DNA of 64,000 bases from CAZBWS01 sp964495705 (GTDB lineage Bacteria > Pseudomonadota > Gammaproteobacteria > HTCC5015). Positions 9,749 to 20,856 of the stretch are shown in pieces. The translations under genes and the position numbers were made by a program. The stretch's first letter is position 1; each line of letters opens with the position of its first letter. Where the stretch lies: the NCBI GenBank assembly GCA_964495705.1, contig CAZBWS010000005.1:1-64000 (forward strand), written 5' to 3'. A model generated the notes under the pieces. That model was not told the origin of the DNA. It did no database searches and saw only the letters and a list, made by a program, of their open reading frames with translations.

Positions 9749-11152
9749 TTACAGTTTGATCACGGCCATCTTATCTTGTGTCATATCATGCATAGTATAG
9801 CCTATTCCTCCCGTGTTATAGCCTGATTCTCGGCGTCCAGCAAAGGGCATCCAGTCTACTCTAAACGCCGTGTGATCATTAACCATGACGGCGGTCGCAT
9901 CCAGCTCTTGGATGGCCTTCATCGCATTATCTAAACGCGGGGTGAATACGGATGCCTGAAAGGCAACAGCTAAACTATTGGCTTGAGCGATCGCGCCGTC
10001 CAAAGAATCATAGCCATATACACTAACCGCAGGGCCGAAAATTTCCATATTTGAAATCTTAGCGTCTACTGGAGCATCAAGCAAAACAGTAGGTGCGTAG
10101 GTAGTATCTCCTAGCTTTTTGCCACCGGTTAAAATTTTTGCCCCGGCATCACTAGCTTCATCGATCCAGCTGGCAACCCTATCTACTTCTCCTGGCCTAA
10201 TTAATGGCCCGCACTCGGTCGTCTCTTCAATGGCATTTCCCACGGTCAACTTTGCGGCGCCTTCAGCCAATAACTGTGCAAGATCTGCAGCTGAGCTTTG
10301 CGGCGCATAAATACGCTGCACGGAAACACAGACTTGACCAGAGTGGTAAAAGCCGCCTTTGAGTAAAGATGGAATCATGGACTCAAGGTCGGCGCCTTCA
10401 TCTACAATGACAGGGGCAACGCCGCCGTGTTCTAGGGCGCAGCGTGTGCCGGGTGCCAGTTTTGAGCGCAACATCCAGCCAATGCGAGCAGAGCCAATAA
10501 ACGTGAAAAATGCCACTCGTGGGTCCGTCACCATTTTTTCCGTGACTTCGACCTTGCAAACTACCATGCGACACCATTCAGGGGGCAGGCCAGCTTCATA
10601 TAAAATTTCTACAAATGCCTGGCAAGATAAGGGCGTGTTTTCAGCGGGCTTGACCAACACTGGGCAGCCCACGGCAATTGCAGGGGCGACTTGGTGAATA
10701 ATAAGATTCAATGGATGGTTGAAAGCAGATACAGCAACTACCACCCCAATGGGTTCACGGCGTGTAAAGGCCATGCGTCCAGCACCAGCCTCTGTTAAGT
10801 CCATAGGCACTTCTGTGCCGGTTAGATGAGATAGCTCTTTAATACACAGGCCTACGCCATCAATAGCTCTCGCTACTTCTATGCGGGCATCAATTAGCGG
10901 CTTGCCACCTTCATTGGCAATTTGAAAAGCCAACTGTTCGGCGCGTTCGCCCATCAATAACGCGGCTTTTTTTAATATTTCAATACGTTGATATGTCGGT
11001 ATTAAATTGCCACAAAATTTAGCGAGGCCATGAGCGGTATCTAAGTACTTGTCCACGTCCTCCCAGTCAACACTGGGTACTGTTCCAATGACTGTTTGAT
11101 CAAATGGGTTAACGACTTCAACGGGCTCTGTGGTATTTGTTTTATTATGCAT
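9749..11152 (-). CDS. Aldehyde dehydrogenase family protein
   Basis: This is a 467-residue NAD(P)-dependent aldehyde dehydrogenase with the canonical residues: Asn146 (SAFNHPLNL), the nucleotide-binding FIGSARIG loop, Glu241 (LEHGG) and catalytic Cys275 (SGQVCVSVQRI). The sequence type is closer to the lactaldehyde/GAPN-like branch than to betaine aldehyde dehydrogenases, but the substrate cannot be assigned. It lies 95 bp downstream of a thiamine diphosphate enzyme on the same strand, and the two probably act in one catabolic step series. The locus also holds a P450 alkane hydroxylase system, so oxidation of an aldehyde derived from a hydrocarbon is possible but not shown. Confidence 0.85.
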   Translation of the reverse strand: MHNKTNTTEPVEVVNPFDQTVIGTVPSVDWEDVDKYLDTAHGLAKFCGNLIPTYQRIEILKKAALLMGERAEQLAFQIANEGGKPLIDARIEVARAIDGVGLCIKELSHLTGTEVPMDLTEAGAGRMAFTRREPIGVVVAVSAFNHPLNLIIHQVAPAIAVGCPVLVKPAENTPLSCQAFVEILYEAGLPPEWCRMVVCKVEVTEKMVTDPRVAFFTFIGSARIGWMLRSKLAPGTRCALEHGGVAPVIVDEGADLESMIPSLLKGGFYHSGQVCVSVQRIYAPQSSAADLAQLLAEGAAKLTVGNAIEETTECGPLIRPGEVDRVASWIDEASDAGAKILTGGKKLGDTTYAPTVLLDAPVDAKISNMEIFGPAVSVYGYDSLDGAIAQANSLAVAFQASVFTPRLDNAMKAIQELDATAVMVNDHTAFRVDWMPFAGRRESGYNTGGIGYTMHDMTQDKMAVIKL

Positions 11153-11247
11153 CTTTGTTCCTTAAATAAATTTAAGCCATATAAAAAATCACCAACCTGT
11201 TTAGGCTGATGATTTTTTATGTCTAGAGGTATTGATAGTGTGCCAAG

Positions 11248-12903
11248 CTAAATTAAGCATACCTTTTCAGCCAGTTCATCAATCAATACTTTTTGGTTGT
11301 CGGTGTAGTCAACAGGTAATTCTACTAAATGAACACCACCCGCATTAAAGGCCTTCTCAAAAGTTGGGATCAGGTTTTCTGCACTATCGACTCTATGCCC
11401 TGTTGCCCCATAGCTATTCGCATATTGCACAAAATCAGGGTTGCCAAACTCAAGACCCCAGTCATCAAAGCCTGCATCTGCTTGTTTCCAGCGAATCATT
11501 CCATAAGAGTTGTCATTCAATACCGTGACAACAATATTCAAACCCAGGCGAACAGCTGTTTCTAGCTCTTGTGAGTTCATCATAAAGCCGCCATCTCCAC
11601 AGATAGCCATAACCCTTCGTTCAGGGTATAGCATGGCTGCCATCATAGCTGAGGGCAAGCCGGCACCCATTGTCGCTAGAGCGTTATCTAATAATACAGT
11701 ATTGGGTTGGTAGGCTTTATAGTTACGTGCATACCATATTTTATAAACGCCGTTGTCTAGCGCAATAATGTCATTATCAGACATGACTTTTCGAGTGTCT
11801 GCCACAAAGCGCTGGGGGGTGACGGGGAAGCGAGGATCGTCAGAGCCTTCCGTTGTGTTTTGATCTATTTCATTTTTAATTTTTTTGAAATACTCAACCT
11901 CACTTTTCGCTTCTGAACCAAATTTCTCACTTAAGGCATCAATAGAGGCAGCAAGGTCGCCAACAACTTCAACTTGTGGGAAGTAAACCTGGTCTACCTG
12001 TGCTGATTTATAGTTCACGTGGATGACTTTTTTACCGCCTTCTTCCATGAAGAAAGGGGGTTTTTCAACTACATCGTGGCCTATGTTGATAATGAGGTCT
12101 GAACGCTCTATTGCACAGTGTAAATAATCGCCATCAGATAATGCTGCTGTGCCTAAAAATAATTCGGAGCGCTCATCGACAACACCTTTACCCATTTGCG
12201 TGACAAAAAATGGAATACGTGTTTTTTCAATAAAATTAGTCAGGGCTGTATGTGCATCTTTGCGGTTCGCTCCAGCGCCTAAAAGTACTAAGGGCATCTT
12301 TGCACTTTTAATCAAGTCAACAGCTTCAGACAAAACAGTTTCCGCTGCTACCGCATAATGACGTGAATGAGGAGGGATGATAGTTGCGTCACAGTCTTCA
12401 GTGGCAATATCTTCAGGTAGTTCTAAGAGTACCGCACCTGGGCGCTCTTCTTCGGCTAATCGAAAAGCTTCTCTAACTAAGGCAGGTATTGTGTTGCCGT
12501 GAACTATTTGCTTAGCCATTTTACAAATCGGTGAAAACAGGCCAACCACATCAATAATTTGAAATTGCCCCTGCTTAGATTTTTTTATAGGCTTTTGCCC
12601 AGTAATCATGATTAAAGGCATGCCGCCTAAATGAGCATAAGCTGCAGGTGTAGAGAAATTAGTCGCCCCTGGGCCAAGTGTCGCCATACAGACACCGGCT
12701 TTACCCGTTAAGCGCCCATAAGTGGCTGCCATGAAAGCTGAGCCTTGCTCATGGCGATTGAGGATAAGTTTTATTTTGGAGGTCCTAAGTGACTCTACCA
12801 TGTCCAGATTTTCTTCCCCAGGAACAGCAAAGATGTATTCAACCCCTTCAGCTTCTAAGGATTTAACAAAAAGATCTGAAGCTTTCATTGTGTTATTGCT
12901 CAT
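11248..12903 (-). CDS. Acetolactate synthase-like thiamine diphosphate enzyme
   Basis: This 551-residue protein has the three-domain thiamine diphosphate fold of the acetolactate synthase large-subunit family. The catalytic Glu lies in NRHEQGSAFMA (about residue 52), with GRLTGKAGVCMATLGPGATN after it. The cofactor motif GDGGFMMNSQELETAVR sits around residue 430, with NDNSYGMI following. No small regulatory subunit gene is adjacent, which argues for a catabolic or stand-alone enzyme rather than the valine/isoleucine one. Its partner appears to be the aldehyde dehydrogenase 95 bp downstream. It may decarboxylate or ligate 2-oxo acids; the true substrate is uncertain. Confidence 0.8.
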   Translation of the reverse strand: MSNNTMKASDLFVKSLEAEGVEYIFAVPGEENLDMVESLRTSKIKLILNRHEQGSAFMAATYGRLTGKAGVCMATLGPGATNFSTPAAYAHLGGMPLIMITGQKPIKKSKQGQFQIIDVVGLFSPICKMAKQIVHGNTIPALVREAFRLAEEERPGAVLLELPEDIATEDCDATIIPPHSRHYAVAAETVLSEAVDLIKSAKMPLVLLGAGANRKDAHTALTNFIEKTRIPFFVTQMGKGVVDERSELFLGTAALSDGDYLHCAIERSDLIINIGHDVVEKPPFFMEEGGKKVIHVNYKSAQVDQVYFPQVEVVGDLAASIDALSEKFGSEAKSEVEYFKKIKNEIDQNTTEGSDDPRFPVTPQRFVADTRKVMSDNDIIALDNGVYKIWYARNYKAYQPNTVLLDNALATMGAGLPSAMMAAMLYPERRVMAICGDGGFMMNSQELETAVRLGLNIVVTVLNDNSYGMIRWKQADAGFDDWGLEFGNPDFVQYANSYGATGHRVDSAENLIPTFEKAFNAGGVHLVELPVDYTDNQKVLIDELAEKVCLI

Positions 12904-13344
12904 GTGTGGCTGCCTTGTGATGTATGTTTAATCTAATTTTAGTCGCATTTAGTACTTTTACATTTATTAAAGTTCCATTAATGTAAAAAGATTCTCGAAT
13001 ACTAAATACCTTTGTTGTTTGGGTACTCTATATTTTTTATTGCCTATTTAAAAGCAGTAAATATTTATCTATATCGAATAAATAATATACGATTTTGAAT
13101 ATTCAGTATTGAGGTATTGGTGCTACAGCTACGACAGATCAAACACGCAAAAACAGTGATTATAGGTGAGAGGATCTCAGGATGTTGCGTCTTAGTATCT
13201 GGTACTGAAGACAATCAACTTTATTCTTCTACAGTACCACTTGCGAATCGATAAAAATCAAATATATAAAAACTTGGCCTGATAGTAGTGCGATACTTGC
13301 GCGCACCAACCACCAGGCCAAATAACAATATCTAAGAACTAAGC
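12904..13344. other. Gene-free AT-rich spacer between katG and the TPP enzyme
   Basis: This 441-bp spacer holds the katG terminator hairpin at its right end and, presumably, the promoter of the downstream acetolactate synthase-like gene. I see no convincing ORF or RNA gene in the rest, which is notably AT-rich between 12930 and 13110. Confidence 0.6.
13265..13321 (-). terminator. Intrinsic terminator of katG
   Basis: Read on the minus strand just after katG, an outer stem TTGGCCTG/CAGGCCAA (13314-13321 with 13274-13281) encloses an inner GTGCG/CGCAC stem. It is followed directly by GTTTTTATA. The two-tier hairpin with a U-run fits a Rho-independent terminator and separates katG from the genes downstream. 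Confidence 0.75.
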
Positions 13345-15528
<2,184 letters not shown>

Positions 15529-15660
15529 CTTACTTCCTCTCTTATTGTTGTGAGTTGTCTTGTTTTTTTGTATTTAGGAGTGTAGCAGTCAAGACAATAA
15601 AGGAAATAATATAGGTACAATGAATACGATATAAAAAACCTATTAATGCGAGCAGCAGTT

Positions 15661-16887
15661 TTATAGGATTATTTGGAGCAACTCCTTGATGGTTTTACTC
15701 TCATCCACTATGTCTTCAGGCTTTACTGTTAGCTTTTCAGTAATGATTCTTTTACTCAGCATGAACTCTTGAGGGCGATTTACACAGTCTGCAGCAATCA
15801 GTTGTGAACCCTGGAAGTAGAATGCAGCAAAGCTTCTTCCAGTGGTTTGGTTTCCGCGTATAACGACAGAATCATAGCCTTGGCTTAGACCCGCGATTTG
15901 CAATTTTAAGTCATATTGGTCAGACCAAAACCAGGGTAGGCTTTTATATTCTCTCCTATTACCACAGATAGATGCAGCGGCTGACTTTGCTTGCTCACTT
16001 GCGTTGGGCACGGATTCTAGGCGTAGCTCGCGTTGGTAAATTTTATTGAAATGGCTGGTGCAGTCTCCTGCGGCGACGATGTTGGGGCAGTTGGTACGGC
16101 TGTACTCATCAACTACAATACCGTTGTTAATATTTAACCCTGCACTTTCTCCTAGCTCCACATTGGGTAGCACTCCAACACCTACAATGACTAAGTCTGC
16201 AGGGAATACTTGGCCGTCGGCGCAGGTGACTTTTTCAACTCTGTCTTCACCGGCGATGCCTTCGACATTAATACCTGTGTGGATAGCCACCCCTTCTTCG
16301 GCATGAATACGGGCATAAAATTCTGATAGTGTTGGTGCTGTAACGCGCTGCAGTATACGTTCAGCCATTTCTAGTACGGTCACGTGCATGCCTTGCTTGC
16401 GCAGGGATGCGGCGGTTTCAAGGCCAATATAGCCGCCGCCGATAATAACGGCTGACTTGCCTTCTTGTACGTCACGCTTGATATTTTCAACATCTTGAAT
16501 ATTGCGTAGATAATGCACACCTGGCAGCGTACTACCGGGCAGGCCAATAGTGCGTACACGAGACCCAGTACATATTGCTAGCTGGTCGTAGCTAATACAT
16601 TGCCCGCCTTGAAGTTGGAGTGTTTTTTTATCTTTATCAATGCCAGTAACACTGCCATGCATAATCTCAGCATCATGTTTTGCATAGAAAGAGGCTGGGC
16701 GAATGGGTAAGTTTTCTATAGATTTTTCTCCAGATAAAAACGCTTTTGATAGAGGGGGGCGTTGATAGGGGAGGTGCGGTTCATCGCCGATGATCAATAT
16801 TTCACCTTCCCAGCCTTCTTGGCGTAGGCTGGGAACAAGTTGAGCAGCAGCATGGCTAGCCCCTATGATGACGCATTTCTTAGACAT
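15661..16887 (-). CDS. FAD-dependent NAD(P)H-ferredoxin reductase (putidaredoxin reductase type)
   Basis: This 408-residue flavoprotein has the fold of putidaredoxin/rhodocoxin reductases. It has an N-terminal FAD motif variant (VIIGASHAAAQLVPSLR), PYQRPPLSKAFL, a central NADH-binding motif (AVIIGGGYIGLETAASLRKQG, about residue 147), and IVAAGDCTSH near residue 273, which closes the FAD site. It starts 7 bp after the P450 stop. With the ferredoxin upstream it forms a complete class I P450 electron chain: NAD(P)H to reductase to [2Fe-2S] ferredoxin to P450. The first nucleotide motif reads GASHAA where GxGxxG-like motifs are usual; this variation is common in the family. Confidence 0.9.
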   Translation of the reverse strand: MSKKCVIIGASHAAAQLVPSLRQEGWEGEILIIGDEPHLPYQRPPLSKAFLSGEKSIENLPIRPASFYAKHDAEIMHGSVTGIDKDKKTLQLQGGQCISYDQLAICTGSRVRTIGLPGSTLPGVHYLRNIQDVENIKRDVQEGKSAVIIGGGYIGLETAASLRKQGMHVTVLEMAERILQRVTAPTLSEFYARIHAEEGVAIHTGINVEGIAGEDRVEKVTCADGQVFPADLVIVGVGVLPNVELGESAGLNINNGIVVDEYSRTNCPNIVAAGDCTSHFNKIYQRELRLESVPNASEQAKSAAASICGNRREYKSLPWFWSDQYDLKLQIAGLSQGYDSVVIRGNQTTGRSFAAFYFQGSQLIAADCVNRPQEFMLSKRIITEKLTVKPEDIVDESKTIKELLQIIL

Positions 16888-16894
16888 TTTTGAC

Positions 16895-18301
16895 CTAGAC
16901 TTTTGCCGTTAATTGGACCATTAGTTGGGTGTAACCCTTCACAAAATTAGACTGAACATATTCGGGTTCATCGACCACTTCAATATGCTCAAAACGCTTT
17001 AATATTTCTTCCCAGATAATGCGCAGCTGCATTTCAGCTAAGCGATTGCCCATGCAACGGTGTATTCCGAAGCCGAATGACAAATGGTTACGCGCACTTT
17101 TTCTATCAATAATAAACTGATCTGGGTTTTCAATTTTGCGTTCGTCTCGGTTACCCGATACATACCACATAACGACTTTATCGCCTTTCTTGATAGTTTT
17201 CCCATTCACTTCAACGTCTTCCTTGGCGATGCGACGCATATACGCCAAAGGAGTTTGCCAGCGGATGATTTCAGAGACCATATTTGGAATTAGGCTGGGG
17301 TTGTCTTTTAGTTTTTTGAACTCCCCAGGGAACTCATTTAATGCATGCACTCCGCCTGAAATAGAGTTTCGTGTCGTGTCATTGCCGCCGACGAGCAAGA
17401 GTACGAAAGTCCCTAAGAACTCCATGGGTCGGTCAATCATATCCTTGGTGTTTTCGTCGGACAGCAGCAAGCTCACCAAGTCAAAGCCTAACTCCTTGCC
17501 CGCGGCTTTTTGTGCTTCCTTTCTACGCCATATTAAAGAGATTGCTTCAGCTGCTACTGCGGCAACACTGAAAACTTCATCTGGCGTCGCGGTGCCCCCT
17601 GTTGTCTCTGGACTGCCGGTTGCAATATCAGACCATGAAGCCAGTTTGTGCCTGTCCTCCATGGGGAAGTCGAATAAGGTGGCTAGCATGCGTGAAGTAA
17701 GTTCTATGGAAACATGTTTTACCCAGTCGAATTTTTCACCAATGGGTAGGCTGTCCAAAATGTCACCCGCGTGCTGGCGGATGACTCCTTCCATTTCTTT
17801 TAAATTTTTCGGCGCGACTACACCCTGTACCGCATTTCTCTGTAAATCATGCTTGGGTGGGTCCATGGCAATAAAGGTTTCTATATTTAACCCATCAGGC
17901 GAGTCGCCAATAGAAATAATCGGCTCTGCCGAGAACAGCTGGTGATTTTTGTCGACAAACACAATGTCTTCATAGCGGGTAATCGACCAATATGGGCCAT
18001 AAGGGCTATTGGCCTGATAGTGCACAGGGCACTCGTCGCGCAGGCGTTTAAAGTAGGGTTGCCATTTATTTTGCTTAAACATAAATGGATTGCTGACATC
18101 AATATCCTCAATAGAGAGGCTGGCAACATCAGGGATAGGTGTTTCAATAAACTGAGGAACTTGCCTTAAAAAGCGTTTGGGTAGTAATTTTCTCTTGGCT
18201 TTCTGGAAAGCCTGCATGCCCTTAATTTGCGTATGTAGGGGGATGACCTTGGCCGTTTTGTCGGCGATGGGGTTGATTAAATTATTGAGTTTATCTTTCA
18301 T
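16895..18301 (-). CDS. cyp153A: Cytochrome P450, CYP153-type alkane hydroxylase
   Basis: This is a soluble class I P450 of 468 residues. The heme ligand is Cys416 in FGFGIHRCMGNRLAEMQL, followed by RIIWEEI; this string is characteristic of CYP153A. The I-helix motif is GGNDTT (305-310), the ExxR pair is EIIR (344-347), and a MDPPKHDLQR segment lies near 146-155. CYP153A enzymes oxidise terminal carbons of medium-chain alkanes or fatty acids. An N-terminal extension of about 45 basic residues precedes the P450 core. The flanking ferredoxin and reductase and the divergent AraC-type regulator are the usual partners of such loci. Exact chain-length preference cannot be read. Confidence 0.9.
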   Translation of the reverse strand: MKDKLNNLINPIADKTAKVIPLHTQIKGMQAFQKAKRKLLPKRFLRQVPQFIETPIPDVASLSIEDIDVSNPFMFKQNKWQPYFKRLRDECPVHYQANSPYGPYWSITRYEDIVFVDKNHQLFSAEPIISIGDSPDGLNIETFIAMDPPKHDLQRNAVQGVVAPKNLKEMEGVIRQHAGDILDSLPIGEKFDWVKHVSIELTSRMLATLFDFPMEDRHKLASWSDIATGSPETTGGTATPDEVFSVAAVAAEAISLIWRRKEAQKAAGKELGFDLVSLLLSDENTKDMIDRPMEFLGTFVLLLVGGNDTTRNSISGGVHALNEFPGEFKKLKDNPSLIPNMVSEIIRWQTPLAYMRRIAKEDVEVNGKTIKKGDKVVMWYVSGNRDERKIENPDQFIIDRKSARNHLSFGFGIHRCMGNRLAEMQLRIIWEEILKRFEHIEVVDEPEYVQSNFVKGYTQLMVQLTAKV

Positions 18302-18346
18302 GTTTTTATGTCCGTCAAATGTAAATAATCAAGGTTAGGTGCGAGC

Positions 18347-18667
18347 CTACATCTGGAATTCAGGTAGACGCACGGTCATGCCATCCATTTCATTGCTGGC
18401 TTTTATCTGACAAGACAGGCGCGAGGTGTCTGTTTGCTCCGGAGTCATGTCTAACATTTGCTGCTCATCTGCTGACACAGGGCCTGTCATCGCGATCCAT
18501 TGCGGCTCAACGATGACATGGCAAGTGCCACAGGCACATTCGCCGCCACAGTCGGCGTCTACCCCCGGTACACCGTTGTCCATGGCGATTTGCATCAATG
18601 ACTTACCCTCTTCAAGTTCAGTAGCGTGTTCGGTGCCATCGTGTTCTATAAATGTAATGTTCGCCAT
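18347..18667 (-). CDS. [2Fe-2S] ferredoxin, adrenodoxin/putidaredoxin type
   Basis: This small 106-residue electron carrier has cluster ligands Cys40, Cys46, Cys49 (C-x5-C-x2-C in DADCGGECACGTCH) and Cys86 (LSCQI), the vertebrate/bacterial P450 ferredoxin pattern. It is the first gene of the P450 operon, 45 bp before the P450, and is expected to shuttle single electrons from the reductase to CYP153. The promoter should lie in the 122-bp gap shared with the divergent regulator. Confidence 0.93.
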   Translation of the reverse strand: MANITFIEHDGTEHATELEEGKSLMQIAMDNGVPGVDADCGGECACGTCHVIVEPQWIAMTGPVSADEQQMLDMTPEQTDTSRLSCQIKASNEMDGMTVRLPEFQM

Positions 18668-18745
18668 CTTTTGCTCCTACAGTGCTTAATGATAAAGGGT
18701 TAATTCAAGTGCTTTAGCTTACTGCTTTGTGGCGTCTATTAAGAG

Positions 18746-18780
18746 GTCATTTCTTGACAATAGGGAGTCATTAAAAGACA
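18746..18780. promoter_or_regulatory. Tandem direct repeats, likely AraC-type regulator operator
   Basis: Two 14-bp boxes of the form GTCATT-N4-GACA lie at 18746-18759 and 18767-18780, in the same orientation and 21 bp apart, that is two helical turns. AraC/XylS regulators bind this kind of direct repeat. The boxes sit 79 bp or more upstream of the ferredoxin ATG and end 9 bp before the regulator's ATG, so binding could activate the P450 operon and repress the regulator. Function is inferred; the repeat itself is plainly visible. Confidence 0.65.
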
Positions 18781-18789
18781 CTGGGTTAT

Positions 18790-19839
18790 ATGCCAGTGCC
18801 CACTTACCCTGTATGTTCCATTGATCTCAGTATTGCTTGTATACCCTCTAATTACTCGCGCCTAATTGCGAGGGAACTGGGGTTACAAATGCGTGACTTT
18901 ACAGAGTTATTACACTTGACAGGGATGACCGCAGAGCAGTTTTTACAAGATGACATACTGCTTACAGCCAAGCAGCAAATACAAATTGTTAGTAATGCGA
19001 TGGAGTTGTCAGGTGACGGAGCTTTGGGTTTGCGTCTGGGACGTAGGTTGACGCCCTTAACCCATGGTGTGATGGGCCTATTGGTCAATAGTAGCCCGAA
19101 CTTATTAACGACCATGCGTGCGGTACAAGCTTTTTTACCCACTCGGATGAACTTTGCTCGCCTAGAGCTGCTGAAGAGCCAAGACTGCTTAGAGTGCCAC
19201 TGTCATTTTGATATTGAGCTGAGTGAAGAGACGCTGCGTTGTTTATCGGAGGCCTTTGGCATGGCTTTTTTCGAATGTGCACGGTTTATTTTGGGTCGGC
19301 CATTATCTGAGGCCTTGACCTGCTTCGCGCATTCCGCGCCTGATTATACTGATGAGTATGCCGATTACTTGCCAGGCAAAGTAAGCTTCTCTCAGTCTTG
19401 TGTCATGGTTAAAATCCCTTTAGATGCTTGTTATGTGCCGAATGTGTCGGCCAGTGAAGCGAATTATGCTTTGGCCTATAAACAGTGTGAGGTGATATTA
19501 GCTCAGCAGCACAAGCAAAAAGGTACGTGCAAATATCAAGTGCAAAAATTGATGCTATCCCACCCTTCAGGGATCGCCAGTGAAGAAGAGACCGCACGGT
19601 CTTTATTTATCAGTAAGCGAACATTGGCGAGAAAGTTAAAATTGGAGGGTACGAGTTTTCGACAGATACGCGATGACATTTTATCTAAGCAGTCTGCCGC
19701 CTATTTAAAAGAGGGAGGAATGTCGATTGAGGCGATCTCTGTGCTGTTGGGCTATCACGATAGTGCCAATTTCAGGCGCGCCTTCAAGCGTTGGTTTGAT
19801 ATGACGCCAGATCAGTATCGGCGTCAATTAAGCATCTAA
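18790..19839 (+). CDS. AraC-family transcriptional regulator with arabinose-binding-like N-domain
   Basis: This 349-residue regulator has an N-terminal ligand domain of the Arabinose_bd/OruR type (SIDLSIACIPSNYSRLIARELGL, HGVMGLLVNSSPNL). A C-terminal double helix-turn-helix runs from about residue 245 to 345 (ARSLFISKRTLARKLKLEGTSFRQIRDDI and IEAISVLLGYHDSANFRRAFKRWFDMTPDQYRR). It is divergent from the CYP153 operon, and AraC-type activators are common next to alkane hydroxylase genes, so it probably senses a substrate or product of that pathway. No strong ribosome site precedes ATG 18790; the start was chosen by family alignment from memory. It converges with pdxA, leaving only 6 bp between the stop codons. 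Confidence 0.85.
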   Translation: MPVPTYPVCSIDLSIACIPSNYSRLIARELGLQMRDFTELLHLTGMTAEQFLQDDILLTAKQQIQIVSNAMELSGDGALGLRLGRRLTPLTHGVMGLLVNSSPNLLTTMRAVQAFLPTRMNFARLELLKSQDCLECHCHFDIELSEETLRCLSEAFGMAFFECARFILGRPLSEALTCFAHSAPDYTDEYADYLPGKVSFSQSCVMVKIPLDACYVPNVSASEANYALAYKQCEVILAQQHKQKGTCKYQVQKLMLSHPSGIASEEETARSLFISKRTLARKLKLEGTSFRQIRDDILSKQSAAYLKEGGMSIEAISVLLGYHDSANFRRAFKRWFDMTPDQYRRQLSI

Positions 19840-19845
19840 GCCAAG

Positions 19846-20856
19846 CTAGCACTTAGAGGAGTGAACAAGGCGAATCGCTTCATCAATAGCAGCAATAAAA
19901 CTTCCACTACTAATATCCCCTGTTCCCGCTAGGTCTAGTGCGGTACCGTGATCTACCGAGGTGCGAATGATTGGCAGCCCCAAGGTAATGTTTACGGCTT
20001 TGCCAAAGCCTGCGAATTTCAGTACGGGCAGCCCTTGGTCGTGATACATGGCCAGCACGGCGTCAGCGCTATCTAGATGCTTTGGGGTGAACAGCGTATC
20101 CGCAGGCAGAGGGCCTTTGAGGTTAATTCCCTCTTTTCGCAATAGCTCTAGGCAAGGTTCAATGGTATCAATCTCTTCACGCCCCATATGTCCATCTTCA
20201 CCTGCATGGGGGTTTAGGCCGCAGACTAAAATATGTGGTTGGGCAATGCCAAATTTGTTTTTCAAGTCATCACTGAGGATGCGGATAGTCTGTGACAGGC
20301 TATCCGCATTAATGGCGTTACTAACTTGGGCGAGGGGAAGGTGAGTTGTTGCTAGCGCGACCCTGAGCTGGTCTGCGGCGAGCATCATTACAGGCTGCCC
20401 CTTGCCTGTGTGTGTTACGCAAATTTCACCAAACAATTCGGTATGACCACTGAAAGGTATGCCAGCGGCATTGATGATGCCCTTATGTACAGGGGCTGTG
20501 GCGATAGCGTCGAAATTATTTTCAATACAGCCGATGGCGGCTGCCGTTAAGGTCTCTACAACGTAGGCCGAATTATTAGTGTTCAGCTTGCCCGCCTGTA
20601 CCTCGGCAGGGCATGGCATATGCAATACTTGCAGTTGGCCAGGGCTATGAGCTGTAGTGTTGTGTGTACTATTGTGGCGAATAATATCAACAGCAATATC
20701 GAGTTGTTGTGCACGTGCTTGTATGGCGTCCGCATCGGCAATGACTAAAAGTTGTGCCGGGAAGCTTTGTTGGCTTAGTAGGCAACATAAATCTACGCCA
20801 ATACCTGCAGGCTCACCTGCGGTAATGGCGATACGAGGTAGTCTAGTGGAACTCAC
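19846..20856 (-). CDS. pdxA: 4-hydroxythreonine-4-phosphate dehydrogenase
   Basis: This 336-residue enzyme oxidises 4-phosphohydroxy-L-threonine in vitamin B6 synthesis. Family features are ITAGEPAGIGVDL at the start, TAPVHKGIINAAGIPFSGHTE in the middle, CGLNPHAGEDGHMG with metal-binding His, and YHDQGLPVLKFAGFGKAVNITLGLPIIRTSVDHGTALD toward the end. The start is GTG at 20856 and overlaps the surA TGA by 3 bases (GTGA), so the two are translationally coupled. The lptD-surA-pdxA order is the conserved gammaproteobacterial arrangement. An inverted ATGCGGATA pair lies inside the gene at 20279-20309. Confidence 0.96.
   Translation of the reverse strand: MSSTRLPRIAITAGEPAGIGVDLCCLLSQQSFPAQLLVIADADAIQARAQQLDIAVDIIRHNSTHNTTAHSPGQLQVLHMPCPAEVQAGKLNTNNSAYVVETLTAAAIGCIENNFDAIATAPVHKGIINAAGIPFSGHTELFGEICVTHTGKGQPVMMLAADQLRVALATTHLPLAQVSNAINADSLSQTIRILSDDLKNKFGIAQPHILVCGLNPHAGEDGHMGREEIDTIEPCLELLRKEGINLKGPLPADTLFTPKHLDSADAVLAMYHDQGLPVLKFAGFGKAVNITLGLPIIRTSVDHGTALDLAGTGDISSGSFIAAIDEAIRLVHSSKC
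20279..20309. repeat. Inverted pair of the ATGCGGATA motif inside pdxA
   Basis: ATGCGGATAG at 20279-20288 and CTATCCGCAT at 20300-20309 form a perfect 10-bp stem with an 11-base loop. The pair lies wholly within pdxA coding sequence, encoding part of NAINADSLSQTIRILS. See the findings for the wider motif family. Confidence 0.85.

Noticed and set aside
17136..17945. A 269-codon open frame on the plus strand across the P450 gene
   Set aside because: Entirely antisense to a clear CYP153 with heme and I-helix motifs; its composition is that of a reverse-frame shadow and it has no ribosome site.
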